NCBI GenBank assembly: GCA_964534175.1
Contig: CAZHNS010000001.1
Location: 92,378-156,377, forward strand
Direction of reading: 5' to 3'
DNA: 64,000 bases
Source of the DNA: JAFGHJ01 sp964534175
GTDB lineage: Bacteria; Hydrothermota; UBA3072
Position numbers and translations under genes: made by a program. The notes under the pieces were generated by a model, which was given only the letters and a program-made list of their open reading frames with translations, was not told the DNA's origin and did no database searches. Of this stretch, positions 26,777 through 36,212 are shown piece by piece; the first letter of the stretch is position 1, and each line of letters starts with the position of its first letter.

Positions 26777-27934
26777 ATGAAGATTATCTTATTTGAGGAC
26801 GAAAAAGTTAGCAATTTCTATCCTATTTCCAGGTTGCGTACAATCACTGAGATTAGAACCGGTAGATGGACACAAAAGGAAAAAGCATACTTACAATTTA
26901 AATCCGAAATTTTAACGTATTCTACGAGAGAGCTTTATGGCGATGAATTTAAAGTAGAAAATGATATGCTTTTCTTGAATGCGAGGTTAAAAGATTTTAG
27001 TTCCTTTTCGGATTTAGGTGTAAATACCTGTGTTATCAATAAGGATGGCGATATTCTAGGTTACAGAGGCAATAAGATTATTGAGGGTAAAAATTTCGAT
27101 GGATTTAATGTAGTTGCAAAGGAGCTCCCGGTATATAATTTTATATGGGATGTTATTGCAGATATAACGGAAACTCTGAACTCTGATTTAAGCGGTGATT
27201 CGTCATTGGGTCAAATTCTGAGCCCGGTTTCAGATACTGTCCATATAGAGAATAAAAATAATGTTTATGTTGGCGAAGGAGTAAAATTGGAAGCGGGCGT
27301 TGTTTTGGAGGCAGAAGATGCGCCTATCTGGATTGACGATGGTGCGGTTATAGAGAGTCATTCTTGTATTATAGGTCCTGCTTATCTAGGTAAGAAATCA
27401 AAAATAAAACCGTTCAGCCTTTTGGATATTGTAGCTATTGGTGATGTTGTAAAAATTTCGGGTGAAATTGAAGAAACTATTTTTCAGGGGTATTCAAATA
27501 AGCAGCATTTAGGCTTTCTTGGGCATGCTTTCGTCGGGGAATGGGTAAATTTGGGTGCCGGAACAACTAACTCTGATTTAAAAAACAATTACAGTAAGGT
27601 AAACGTAATTTTAGAGGGAAAACGATACGAAACCGGTATGCAGTTTCTTGGTACTATAATCGGAGATCACTCAAAGACTGCTATTAACACTACTTTTAAT
27701 ACCGGAACCATTATTGAGCCTTTTTGTAATATATTTGGAAGGAGTTACCCTCCCAGATATGTACCTCCTTTTAGCTGGTGGGGAGATAGTATTGAAGAGT
27801 ATAAACTTGAAAAAGCTATTGAAACAGCAGCTAAAGTTATGAAAAGAAGAGACATAGATTTGAGTGAAAATTACAGAAAAAAAATTGAGCAACTTTTTGC
27901 AGAATCTAAACGAATAAAAGAAAAGATAAATTAA
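26777..27934 (+). CDS. GlmU-like sugar-1-phosphate nucleotidyl/acyltransferase
   Basis: 385 residues. N-terminal half resembles a shortened nucleotidyltransferase fold (KIILFEDEKVSNFYPISRLR); the second half is a left-handed beta-helix acyltransferase (EGVKLEAGVVLEAEDAPIWI, GAVIESHSCIIGPAYLGKKS, FVGEWVNLGAGTTNSDLKNN). The NLGAGTTNSDLKNNY block is typical of GlmU C-terminal domains and of the alternative GlmU-like family known from Bacteroidetes. Likely makes UDP-N-acetylglucosamine precursor for peptidoglycan and LPS, but the N-terminal catalytic motif is atypical. Own leaderless promoter. Confidence 0.8.
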   Translation: MKIILFEDEKVSNFYPISRLRTITEIRTGRWTQKEKAYLQFKSEILTYSTRELYGDEFKVENDMLFLNARLKDFSSFSDLGVNTCVINKDGDILGYRGNKIIEGKNFDGFNVVAKELPVYNFIWDVIADITETLNSDLSGDSSLGQILSPVSDTVHIENKNNVYVGEGVKLEAGVVLEAEDAPIWIDDGAVIESHSCIIGPAYLGKKSKIKPFSLLDIVAIGDVVKISGEIEETIFQGYSNKQHLGFLGHAFVGEWVNLGAGTTNSDLKNNYSKVNVILEGKRYETGMQFLGTIIGDHSKTAINTTFNTGTIIEPFCNIFGRSYPPRYVPPFSWWGDSIEEYKLEKAIETAAKVMKRRDIDLSENYRKKIEQLFAESKRIKEKIN

Positions 27935-27960
27935 TATTAGGTTTTTCCCTAATTTTACTA

Positions 27961-27988
27961 TTGACATATGAATGCTTTTTCGTATAAT
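27961..27988 (+). promoter_or_regulatory. Promoter of the DHp-like gene
   Basis: TTGACA (27961-27966), 16-base spacer, TATAAT (27983-27988); 25 bases to the ATG at 28014, with AAGGGGAG directly before it. Confidence 0.75.
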
Positions 27989-28013
27989 AGCTATTAACAG
28001 GAAACAAGGGGAG

Positions 28014-28553
28014 ATGGAAAAATTTCATAAAATCGTTACAGTGGAGTTACTTTCGACAATTGATCATAAGTTAAGAGGTGTTCAGCAATTTATTGTTGCG
28101 TTACGTGGACTAATCGAAGATGATGTTCTTAATGATTTGGATGAGGAAGTTCGTGAATTGCAGACGCTTTATGAGCCGTATTTAAAACTCAGAGATCTGA
28201 GTTTGGAAGAGACTGATTTGGGAAAATTTATAGGGGATAATTATAATGTAGAAACTGATGTTTCTTGTGTTGTTAAACTAGACCAAGAAAAACTCAGATT
28301 TGTTTTTGATTTTTTAATTGAGTTGTCTGAAGGAAATTACAAATTAGATATTAAGCCTTCCGAGAAGGGCTATGTTGTAACTTTTGTTTCTCCCTCTTTA
28401 GCCAAATTGTCAATCGATGATTTTAAAGAACTTTCTGATGAAATTGAACGGCTTCCGCTATTCGCTGTAAAAAAAATACTTGGTAGAATGGGTGCTGAGT
28501 TTTCTATTGAGAGAGAGGAAATCTCTATTGAGTTTTTATATGATAGCGAATAA
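28014..28553 (+). CDS. Orphan protein resembling a histidine kinase dimerisation/phosphotransfer domain
   Basis: 179 residues. The frame reads upstream to 27972, but those codons overlap the -10 box, so ATG 28014 is chosen. Residues about 8-55 (VELLSTIDHKLRGVQQFIVA) look like the helical hairpin of a kinase DHp domain with a candidate His in IDHKLR. The rest resembles a worn-down ATPase lobe (KLDQEKLRFVFDFLIELSEG, then FAVKKILGRMGAEFSIER), with no G1/G2 ATP-binding boxes. This layout recalls ChpT/Spo0B-type phosphotransferases, but the similarity is by eye only. No receiver gene is nearby. Confidence 0.5.
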   Translation: MEKFHKIVTVELLSTIDHKLRGVQQFIVALRGLIEDDVLNDLDEEVRELQTLYEPYLKLRDLSLEETDLGKFIGDNYNVETDVSCVVKLDQEKLRFVFDFLIELSEGNYKLDIKPSEKGYVVTFVSPSLAKLSIDDFKELSDEIERLPLFAVKKILGRMGAEFSIEREEISIEFLYDSE

Positions 28554-28611
28554 CAAACTTTAATCTTGTATGTTTTCTGGAATTTAAATTTGTTTTCTAT
28601 ATTTCGTTTTT

Positions 28612-31146
28612 TTATCGTTTTTTAGCTTCTTTTATTAAATCATATAGCAAATTATGCGCTTCTTTGGGTGTCATATTATCGGGATTTAAATTTTTGATTT
28701 TATTTAATAAGTTATTTTCTGCCTGGAATAGTGAGTTTTGTCTTGTTTTAGGAGGATGTCTTCTGGTAACTCTATCATCATCTCTCAAGTCGGATAGTAA
28801 ATCCTTTGCTCGTGTAATTACATTACCTGGCAAGCCTGCAAGTCTTGCGACTTCAATTCCATAACTGCGATCTGAAGATCCTCTTTTTACGTTTCTTAAA
28901 AATATAACTTCGTCTTCTGTTTCCTTTACAGAAACGTTATAATTTACGACTGTTTTATAATATTCTTCTAGTTCTGTTAGTTCATGATAATGAGTTGCAA
29001 AGAGAACCATTGGTTTTTCTGGTATTGAATTAAGATACTCAATTACCGACCAGGCAATAGAAAGTCCGTCATAGGTACTGGTTCCTCTTCCGACCTCGTC
29101 TAAGAGGACGAGACTTTTACTGGTGACGTTGTTCAATATATTTGCGGTTTCGTTCATTTCTGCAAGAAAGGTCGAAACGCCTCGAGCCAGATCGTCAGAT
29201 GCTCCGATACGAGTGAAAATGCTATCAATTATTCCTATCTCCGCATTTTTTGCGGGTACAAAGGAACCCATTTGTGCCATTATAGTTATTAAAGCTATTT
29301 GGCGTAAATAGGTTGATTTGCCAGCCATATTAGGTCCCGTTAAAATTATTATACTTTCTTTTTCGTTTAAATCGATATTATTGGGAATAAACTCGCCTTC
29401 ATTTAAGATTCTTTCTACAACCGGGTGTCGTCCTTCTGAAATTTTAATACCCTTATTGTCTGATATTTTAGGGCGGGAGTAGTCATGGGTTAAGCTAAGT
29501 TCAGTAAAGCCTGCTATTATATCAATTACGGATACACCAGAGGCTGTTTCTTCGAATTCAATTAAATGGTTCTGCAATTTTCTTATTAAATCCTCGAAAA
29601 GTTCCCTTTCGATTTCACTTTGTCTTTCCTCTGCCCTTAATATTTTTGATTCGAAATCTTTCAATTCCTCGGTTATGAATCGTTCAGAATTAGTAAGAGT
29701 TTGTTTTTTTATGTAATTGTCCGGAACTCCTTTGAGCTTTGCTTTAGTGATTTCTATATAGTATCCAAAAACAGAGTTATAGCCGACTTTGAGTTTATCG
29801 ATACCTGTCTCTTTTCTCTGTTTCTTTTCGTATTTGAGAACCCAATTTTTACCTTCTGAAGCAATTTCACTTATTTCATCCAGTTTAGCACTGTACCCTT
29901 TTTTGAAAATTCCAGAATCGCTTATTCTTGCGGGAGGATCTTCAATGATTGAATTGTCTATCAAATTTATTATTTTTCTTAAATCTTTTATACGGTCTGC
30001 TTGTTTTTTGAAAACCGGTGAATTAAGAGAAGATATAATTTTCTTTAGTTCGTTTGCAAGGGTAAGTGAGATTTTTAAAGAAATTAAATCTCTTGGTGTT
30101 GCTCTCGACGTAGATATTCGGCCGTTAATACGCTGGATATCATAAATTTCTTTGAGTTTATCTCGGATTTCTCTTAAAATATTTCTTTTAAAGATTAATT
30201 CCTCTATACTGTCAAATCTTTCTTCTATTTCGAGTTTGTTGGTAGAGGGAAATAATAACCATTTTTTAAGGAGACGACTCCCCATAGAAGTTAGCGTTTT
30301 ATTTATAGTATCTAGAAGAGCTCCTTTTTGGCTTCCATTTATTTTTGTGATTAATTCAAGATTTTTTATAGTTGCACCATCTAAGGACATGCCGTCTTTG
30401 GGATTAAAATGAGAAATCTTTTTTATGTGCTTTAGTGTTGTTTTTTGATTCTCGGTTATGTAAGAAAGCAAAGCTCCAGCTGAACAGACAGCCGGAGATT
30501 TTTCGCTAATTCCAAAGGCATCTATCTTTAAAATACCGAAATGATCTTTGATAAGTTCTAAAGCGAAATCTTTTTCAAATCTATAAGATTCGATTCTCGT
30601 TACAGGAATCGAGTCCGGTAATTCTATCTGAAGTCCTTCTGGGATTATTAATTCTTTGGGAGACAGACGACTTAATTCGTCAGTTAAATTTTTTATTTCA
30701 CCGGATTGAAATTCTCCAGTGGAGATGTCGGAGAAAGCAAAACCATAGATATTTTCGTCCTTTATAACTGCTGCAAGGTAATTATTATCCGTTTCTTTTA
30801 ATAAAGAAGGTCTCATCACAGTTCCAGATGTTATAACTTCTACGACCTCTCTTTCTACAAGACCCTTGGATGCTTTTGAATCTTCGATTTGTTCGCAAAT
30901 CGCTACTTTTTTCCCGGAACGTACAAGCTTTTCGATATAAGAATCGGCTGCTTTAATGGGTATACCAGCAAGTGGAATTCTAACACCTTTACCCATAGGT
31001 TTGGAAGTTAAAGTAATATCAAGAATCTCGGAGGCGGTTTTCGCATCTTCATAAAAAGTTTCATAAAAATCGCCTATATGAAATAGTAGAACTGAATCTT
31101 TATGTTTGTTTTTTATTTTAAGATACTGTTTAAGGATTGGAGTCAA
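28612..31146 (-). CDS. mutS: DNA mismatch repair protein MutS
   Basis: 844 residues, normal for MutS1. Mismatch-sensing F-x-E motif near the start (GDFYETFYEDA), core and clamp domains in the middle, Walker A GPNMAGKSTYLRQ near residue 603, Walker B LVLLDEVGRGTSTYDGLS and the C-terminal helix-turn-helix (GSSDRSYGIEVARLAGLP). Recognises mismatches and recruits MutL. Last gene of the mtaB operon; its first 17 bases overlap the SPOR gene, with no separate promoter visible. Confidence 0.97.
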   Translation of the reverse strand: MTPILKQYLKIKNKHKDSVLLFHIGDFYETFYEDAKTASEILDITLTSKPMGKGVRIPLAGIPIKAADSYIEKLVRSGKKVAICEQIEDSKASKGLVEREVVEVITSGTVMRPSLLKETDNNYLAAVIKDENIYGFAFSDISTGEFQSGEIKNLTDELSRLSPKELIIPEGLQIELPDSIPVTRIESYRFEKDFALELIKDHFGILKIDAFGISEKSPAVCSAGALLSYITENQKTTLKHIKKISHFNPKDGMSLDGATIKNLELITKINGSQKGALLDTINKTLTSMGSRLLKKWLLFPSTNKLEIEERFDSIEELIFKRNILREIRDKLKEIYDIQRINGRISTSRATPRDLISLKISLTLANELKKIISSLNSPVFKKQADRIKDLRKIINLIDNSIIEDPPARISDSGIFKKGYSAKLDEISEIASEGKNWVLKYEKKQRKETGIDKLKVGYNSVFGYYIEITKAKLKGVPDNYIKKQTLTNSERFITEELKDFESKILRAEERQSEIERELFEDLIRKLQNHLIEFEETASGVSVIDIIAGFTELSLTHDYSRPKISDNKGIKISEGRHPVVERILNEGEFIPNNIDLNEKESIIILTGPNMAGKSTYLRQIALITIMAQMGSFVPAKNAEIGIIDSIFTRIGASDDLARGVSTFLAEMNETANILNNVTSKSLVLLDEVGRGTSTYDGLSIAWSVIEYLNSIPEKPMVLFATHYHELTELEEYYKTVVNYNVSVKETEDEVIFLRNVKRGSSDRSYGIEVARLAGLPGNVITRAKDLLSDLRDDDRVTRRHPPKTRQNSLFQAENNLLNKIKNLNPDNMTPKEAHNLLYDLIKEAKKR

Positions 31147-31822
31147 AAGTTACGAAACCGTGAAAACCCTTATTTTTTATTTCCTTTAAGTAATTTTCCG
31201 CGTCGACTCTTTTATCGAATTTTCCGGAAAAAATTTTTGTGTATCTATCTGCTTTTTTTAAAAAATATTCGACATTATTTTCTTTGAGCTTTCCCAAAAA
31301 ATATTCCAGCCATTTTTCGTCTTCGTATGCTCCAAGTTGAACTGAATAGTAGCCCTCTTCTTTTTTCTCTTCAACTTGCCTGACTGTTTCTTTTGTATCA
31401 ACATTCTTTTCTTCTTTTTTTGTGTCTATATTTTTTCTTTCTGATGCAGGTTTTTGTTCGCTAACTTGAGGGAATAAATTTTTGTTTTTCCTTATTATTT
31501 CTTTTGCTTTGGCTGAATCTCCAACGTTTTCGTAACAAAATTTTAACCAGTAACATGTTTTTGAGTAAAGTTCAGATTTTGTGCCTCTTTTGTATATTAG
31601 TTCAAAATGGTCAATCGTTTTATTAAAATCTCCCAAAAGGTAATAAAGCATTCCTATTCTGAAAAGAGAGGAATCTGCATAAGGCGTTTTTGGAGCCTCT
31701 TTTACTACTTGTCTGTAGTACTCAACTGCTTCGAGAGGATTTTTCATTTTTAGAGCTTTATGATATTTTTCTTTAATCGGAGATTCAACATTTATGATTA
31801 TAAATAAAATAGATAATATCAT
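31130..31822 (-). CDS. TPR and SPOR domain envelope protein
   Basis: 230 residues. N-terminal hydrophobic segment (ILSILFIIINV), two to three TPR units (residues about 20-100: NPLEAVEYYRQVVKEAPKTP), a charged Lys/Glu linker, then a SPOR domain (YYSVQLGAYEDEKWLEYFLG to the end). SPOR domains bind denuded glycan strands at division sites. Between lapB and mutS; overlaps mutS by 17 bases. Role in septal peptidoglycan is inferred from the domain. Confidence 0.85.
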   Translation of the reverse strand: MILSILFIIINVESPIKEKYHKALKMKNPLEAVEYYRQVVKEAPKTPYADSSLFRIGMLYYLLGDFNKTIDHFELIYKRGTKSELYSKTCYWLKFCYENVGDSAKAKEIIRKNKNLFPQVSEQKPASERKNIDTKKEEKNVDTKETVRQVEEKKEEGYYSVQLGAYEDEKWLEYFLGKLKENNVEYFLKKADRYTKIFSGKFDKRVDAENYLKEIKNKGFHGFVTFDSNP

Positions 31823-31833
31823 AAGCTAAATAT

Positions 31834-32952
31834 TTAATATCTTATATGATTGATAGTTCCAAAAGAACCGCAACTGTTACACTTCCAACTGAATTCTTCC
31901 GTTTCATTATTACACTTGGAACACCTAAATAATTTCTTTTTATCCATCATTGTTTTTATTTTTCCTAAGTATCCGGAAACCATTTTGCCGTCTATTTCAT
32001 TAGAGATAATAGCTATCGATAGAAGAATATCGTAATCGTTCAAATCAAAGTTTTTTAAAGATTCTTCGAAAATTTCCTTTGCCTTTTCTATTTGCCCTCT
32101 TTTTTTAAGTATTGAAATATAGGAAGCGAGTATATATATATTATCAGGATTTTCTTCAAGTATGCTTTTTAAATATGGTTCAAGAACCCCGAATTGTCCC
32201 TCTTCAAACATATATTCTTCCAGCAAAGGAAGATATAAAAAAGCTTTTTCCGGACCGATAGATATACTTTTCTTTATATATTCAAGCCCTCCACTCTCGT
32301 CTCCTTCTGAAATCAGAAGTTTTCCGTGTAAATAATACGCGTATGATACATCTCCTTTTTCTCCGACCGAAATAAATTTATTTGCTTTTTTAGTATTCTT
32401 TTTCGAAACTTCTGAGGCGAGATAAGTCGCATAATGAGCGAGCTTTTTTGTGTCAAATGTTTTTTTGGCAACATTGAATGCTTTATCCCATTTTTTTAAC
32501 TTTTCATAAACATCCATCAATTTATCTGATAGTATTGTATTTTTGGAATTCTTGTGGTAAAGGGTTTCGAGTATAGGGAGGGCTTTTGCCCAGTCTTCAT
32601 TCTTTAAGTAATCTTCCGCCAGTGATTCTTTTAGCCTGGTTTTTTGCTCATTATCAAGTAAAGGATTTACAAGAAGATTCTTGTGAATTTTTATTGCTTT
32701 TGAAATTTCTCCCTTTTCTCGGAGCAAGTTTCCGGTATAGAGATAGCTTTCTGTATCGGAAGGGTCTTTTTCCAGTACCTCTCGAAATAATTTTATAGCT
32801 TTGTCTTTTTTCCCTTCAATCATCGCTTCGAGCCCTTTTAGATAGGAAGCATGCTGTTTGTGACATTTAATTTTTTCCGACATCCTGGAAAAAACCGATA
32901 ATCCTATCCAGATAAGTGCAAAGAAAAGAACAAGATATACTAACAGATTCAT
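31834..32952 (-). CDS. lapB: LapB (YciM)-like lipopolysaccharide assembly protein
   Basis: 372 residues. N-terminal membrane anchor (NLLVYLVLFFALIWIGLSVF), cytoplasmic TPR array (LKGLEAMIEGKKDKAIKLFR and following), and a C-terminal rubredoxin-type zinc finger (FRCSKCNNETEEFSWKCNSC). This exact layout is that of LapB, which in E. coli links LPS synthesis and LpxC turnover. It overlaps lapA by four bases, the same pair as in Proteobacteria, which strengthens the call. Whether the organism has LpxC is not shown here. Confidence 0.9.
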   Translation of the reverse strand: MNLLVYLVLFFALIWIGLSVFSRMSEKIKCHKQHASYLKGLEAMIEGKKDKAIKLFREVLEKDPSDTESYLYTGNLLREKGEISKAIKIHKNLLVNPLLDNEQKTRLKESLAEDYLKNEDWAKALPILETLYHKNSKNTILSDKLMDVYEKLKKWDKAFNVAKKTFDTKKLAHYATYLASEVSKKNTKKANKFISVGEKGDVSYAYYLHGKLLISEGDESGGLEYIKKSISIGPEKAFLYLPLLEEYMFEEGQFGVLEPYLKSILEENPDNIYILASYISILKKRGQIEKAKEIFEESLKNFDLNDYDILLSIAIISNEIDGKMVSGYLGKIKTMMDKKKLFRCSKCNNETEEFSWKCNSCGSFGTINHIRY

Positions 32953-33326
32953 CCGATATTTTCCTCCTCTTTTTCCTCATCCTCATCCTCATCTGCCAGT
33001 AGTATTTCTTCGGACTCTTCTTCCTTTTCTTCCTCCTCCTCTTCGAAAGGTAAATTCTTTAACGCTTTTATTTGTTTTTGTAAGTTTGTATTTTCCTTTG
33101 TTATTTCTCTCATTTGCAATTTCATTTTTATAGTGTTTACTCCCGATATAATTATTGTAAGAATAAATCCGATAAGGATAGATTCAATTACTAATAGAGT
33201 TAAAGGGATATTTTCGAATTTCCATTTCAAAACGTAGAAATTAACAAAGGTGGTTCCGTTTTGGCTACCAATTATAATTCCAAAAATAAGCAGTATACCT
33301 AAAATTAATGATATTATTAAAGTCAT
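32949..33326 (-). CDS. lapA: LapA domain protein
   Basis: 125 residues. Two membrane segments (IISLILGILLIFGIIIG and LTLLVIESILIGFILTIIIS) with the LapA pattern NGTTFVNFYVLKWKFENIPL between them, then a coiled coil and an unusually acidic tail (about 25 Glu/Asp). Coupled by four-base overlaps to miaB upstream and lapB downstream. The acidic tail is longer than in most LapA proteins. Confidence 0.85.
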   Translation of the reverse strand: MTLIISLILGILLIFGIIIGSQNGTTFVNFYVLKWKFENIPLTLLVIESILIGFILTIIISGVNTIKMKLQMREITKENTNLQKQIKALKNLPFEEEEEEKEEESEEILLADEDEDEEKEEENIG

Positions 33327-34615
33327 TTATATGCCTCCTTTTTGATTTTTCCTACAGGCACCCAACCATTAATTTTATATATCTTGATGATATATTCAAA
33401 TCCGATTTTGGCAACCCCGGGAAGTGCAATTATTTTTCCATTTTTAGTCTTGCCTACCTTTTGATTTTTTCTTCCGTTTTTAATCGTTAAAACAGAAAAT
33501 TCTTTTCCCAATAGTTCCATTGCTTTTTCTCCCGTAATTTCGTTTTGAGTCGATATTAAAAGCTGTAAACGTCGTTTCTTTACTGAATTTTCTATTTGAT
33601 TTGTAAAAAGAGAGGCAAGGGTGCCTTCTCTTTCGGAATAAGCGAACATATAAGTCTGGTCGAAGCGAATCATTTTGACTACTTTTAAAGTTTGTTTGAA
33701 ATCTTCTTCTGTCTCTCCCGGAAACCCGACTATTATATCTGTGGTAAGTGTTAAGTCGGGCATTAGTGAGCGCGCTTTTTTTATTAGATTTATGTAGTAA
33801 TCCTTACTATATCTGCGCATCATTTTCGAGAGTATTTTATCCGAGCCGGACTGTATTGGTAAATGGAGATATTTGCAGATAATTGGTGATTCAGCCATAA
33901 CAGGAAATAAGTTATCTGGTAGGTCGGCGGGATGAGAAGTCAAAAAGCTCAGGAGTTTTAATCCTTTGATTTTGCTAACCTTTTTTAAAATATTGGGAAA
34001 ATCAACCCCTTTATACGAATAATCGTTAATATTCTGTCCCAGAAGAGTTATTTCTTTTGCTCCTTCGTTTACGAGTTTCTCTGCTTCCTTTAATATATCT
34101 TCAACAGGTCGAGATCGGAGACGATTACGTAAATAAGGAACGATACAATAAGAACAAAAAGAATTACATCCCCTGGTTATCGAAAGATATGCGGTTGTCT
34201 CACTCGCCTGCGTAAAAATATCCGAGTATTTTTCGCAAGGTTTCTCGGGCAAAATCCCGGTGTTTTTTGCCTTGATGGCTTCGATAAGATTCCTGTAGGA
34301 GTCGGGAGGAGCTATAAAATCAACAACTGGATGATTAATGAGTTCTTTGTTATGTTTGGCTGCACAACCAAGAACAGATACCGAAAGGTCGGGATTTTCT
34401 TTTTTTAATCCTTTTAGTGAATCCAATCTTCCTAGGATTCTTTTCTCCGCGTTTTCTCTTACCGCGCAGGTATTAAAAAATACGTAATCAGCTTCCTCGG
34501 CGGTAGATACTTCTTCGAAATTATCCTTCAATAAGAGGTTTCTAATCATTTCGGAGTCGTATTTATTCATCTGGCACCCATATGTGCGAATATAGAATTT
34601 ATTTTTTTGTTTCAC
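33323..34615 (-). CDS. miaB: tRNA-2-methylthio-N6-dimethylallyladenosine synthase
   Basis: 430 residues. Methylthiotransferase of the radical SAM type acting on A37 of tRNAs. N-terminal UPF0004 domain with three cluster cysteines (YGCQMNKYDSE, NTCAVRENAEKR, LGCAAK), the radical SAM motif GCNSFCSYCIVPYLR, and a C-terminal TRAM domain. The GCQMN form identifies MiaB rather than MtaB. Overlaps mtaB by 17 bases and lapA by four. Confidence 0.95.
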   Translation of the reverse strand: MKQKNKFYIRTYGCQMNKYDSEMIRNLLLKDNFEEVSTAEEADYVFFNTCAVRENAEKRILGRLDSLKGLKKENPDLSVSVLGCAAKHNKELINHPVVDFIAPPDSYRNLIEAIKAKNTGILPEKPCEKYSDIFTQASETTAYLSITRGCNSFCSYCIVPYLRNRLRSRPVEDILKEAEKLVNEGAKEITLLGQNINDYSYKGVDFPNILKKVSKIKGLKLLSFLTSHPADLPDNLFPVMAESPIICKYLHLPIQSGSDKILSKMMRRYSKDYYINLIKKARSLMPDLTLTTDIIVGFPGETEEDFKQTLKVVKMIRFDQTYMFAYSEREGTLASLFTNQIENSVKKRRLQLLISTQNEITGEKAMELLGKEFSVLTIKNGRKNQKVGKTKNGKIIALPGVAKIGFEYIIKIYKINGWVPVGKIKKEAYK

Positions 34616-35777
34616 CGTAAGTTAGACCTTTTTCGAATTTTACGATTCTTATGGGGACTATGCCTTTTATATGTCCGTTTTCAAGAAAGTGCACTTTTAT
34701 GTAATTTGGAGTGATCCCGGTTAACCATTTTTCACCTAAATTACTTTTTGATTCAATTATTACCTCAAAAGTCTTACCAATATTTTCTTCAATGAATTTT
34801 GCCCTTTGCAAGTCAGCTAAATTTTTTAATCTGTAGGCTCTTTCTTTTCTTATTGAGTCCTGAACCTCATCAGGGTAAAGATTTGCCAGAGTGTAAGGTC
34901 TTTCGGAGTACCTGAAAATGTGAAGATGACTAAATCTTGCTTCTTTTACAAGATTCTCCGTTTGCTTAAAATCTTTTTCAGTTTCTCCGGGAAATCCTAC
35001 GATAAAATCCCCGGCTATGCGAATATCTTCTCTTATTTTTTTTAATTTTTTAGAAACCAGAAGTGTTGTCTCTCTTGTGTATTTTCTTTGCATATTTTTT
35101 AGTATTTTATTGCTTCCTGATTGCTGGGAAATATGTATATGGGGCATGAGATTTTTGTTTTCAAATAGTTTGATAAATTCATCATCCAAATAGTCCGGTT
35201 TAAGCGAAGTTAGGCGAATTCTGATATTGTAACGTAGAAGTTCTTTAAGAAGCTCCTTTAACCCTTTATTTTTGTAACAATAATTTCCGATATGAATACC
35301 GCTTATGACTACTTCCCTGTAGTCGTGATCGATTAGTTTTTCAATATTTTCAATAATTTTATCTTTTGGGAGGGAATAATTTTTTCCTCGTGCGTAAGGT
35401 ACTATACAGTAAGAGCAGAAATTATTACATCCGAACTGGATAGGCAGATAGGGACGGGATCTGCTGCTTAAAGTCTCAAATTCTTTGTCTATAAGGTTGT
35501 TTTCGTCACACTCGTATTTTTCTTCAAATTCATGGGAGAAAAGTTTAGCCTGGCAGCCTAGAATTCTTACTTCTTTAGCATTTCTTTTTGCCTTTCTATA
35601 CAGTTTTCTACTTTCGGAACCTGCTCTCGCGGTTACCGCACAGGTGTTTATATAAGCAATATCGGGTTTTTCATCAATTGAAACCACCTCATTGCCTTCT
35701 TTTTTGTGTTTTTGTTTCAAACAATTGGTGTAAAATTGATTGATTTTACAACCTAATGTGTCAAAAGATACTTTCAT
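34599..35777 (-). CDS. mtaB: tRNA t6A37 methylthiotransferase MtaB
   Basis: 392 residues. Adds a methylthio group to t6A37. Signature cysteines in TLGCKINQFYTN, NTCAVTARAGSESRK and LGCQAK; radical SAM motif GCNNFCSYCIVPYARG; TRAM-like end. The TLGCKxNQ start separates it from MiaB and RimO. First gene of the operon through mutS. Its promoter leaves six bases between -10 and ATG, so the transcript is likely leaderless. Two different methylthiotransferases side by side suggests a past tandem arrangement. Confidence 0.93.
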   Translation of the reverse strand: MKVSFDTLGCKINQFYTNCLKQKHKKEGNEVVSIDEKPDIAYINTCAVTARAGSESRKLYRKAKRNAKEVRILGCQAKLFSHEFEEKYECDENNLIDKEFETLSSRSRPYLPIQFGCNNFCSYCIVPYARGKNYSLPKDKIIENIEKLIDHDYREVVISGIHIGNYCYKNKGLKELLKELLRYNIRIRLTSLKPDYLDDEFIKLFENKNLMPHIHISQQSGSNKILKNMQRKYTRETTLLVSKKLKKIREDIRIAGDFIVGFPGETEKDFKQTENLVKEARFSHLHIFRYSERPYTLANLYPDEVQDSIRKERAYRLKNLADLQRAKFIEENIGKTFEVIIESKSNLGEKWLTGITPNYIKVHFLENGHIKGIVPIRIVKFEKGLTYGETKK

Positions 35778-35783
35778 ATCAAC

Positions 35784-35811
35784 AATTTAGATAGATATGT
35801 GGACTTGTCAA
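35784..35811 (-). promoter_or_regulatory. Leaderless-type promoter of mtaB-mutS operon
   Basis: Minus strand TTGACA (35806-35811), 16-base spacer, TAAATT (35784-35789), six bases to the ATG at 35777, no SD. Confidence 0.8.
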
Positions 35812-35814
35812 TCC

Positions 35815-35922
35815 CACCACACCACACCATTTTAATCTCACACAGAGACACAAAGACCACAAAGATTTATTTTTTGTTTTTTTATTACTAATTAACCAAT
35901 CAACTAATTAACTAATTGTCAA
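35815..35922. repeat. Word-repeat mosaic
   Basis: CCACCACACCACACC, CACACAGAGACACAAAGACC (35841-35860) and the low-complexity block ACTAATTAACCAATCAACTA (35887-35906). Confidence 0.6.
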
Positions 35923-35925
35923 TCT

Positions 35926-36153
35926 TTACTCAGTCTCTTCTTCGCTTTTTTCTAATTTTTTCGGCAGGACCTTTTTTCTACCCTCCACAAGCAAGCCGGC
36001 AATAAAACCTATGGCAAGGCTTATTAGAATAACCACAATTTTAGATACGTGAAATTTTTTTATAAACATCAATTCCATTGGTTCTGCATTACCGAGTATA
36101 AAAATTAAAACGATTATTAAAGCGATTCCCCAAACAATAAGTTTTGCTTTCAA
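35926..36153 (-). CDS. Second LapA-like small membrane protein
   Basis: 75 residues from a TTG start at 36153 with AGGAGG five bases upstream. Two membrane helices (KLIVWGIALIIVLIFILGNA and VVILISLAIGFIAGLLVEG) with the LapA turn NAEPMELMFIKKFHVS, and a short charged tail. Paralogue of the LapA at 32949 but without the long acidic tail, and not paired with a LapB. Monocistronic with a good promoter. Confidence 0.75.
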   Translation of the reverse strand: MKAKLIVWGIALIIVLIFILGNAEPMELMFIKKFHVSKIVVILISLAIGFIAGLLVEGRKKVLPKKLEKSEEETE

Positions 36154-36174
36154 ATTAACCTCCTGATTTTTATA

Positions 36175-36203
36175 ATTTTAGCGGAAACGATGAAAAAAGT
36201 CAA
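36175..36203 (-). promoter_or_regulatory. Promoter of the second LapA-like gene
   Basis: Minus strand TTGACT (36198-36203), 17-base spacer, TAAAAT (36175-36180). It starts right after tRNA-Asp, which may also read through. Confidence 0.65.
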
Positions 36204-36212
36204 GGGTATAAA

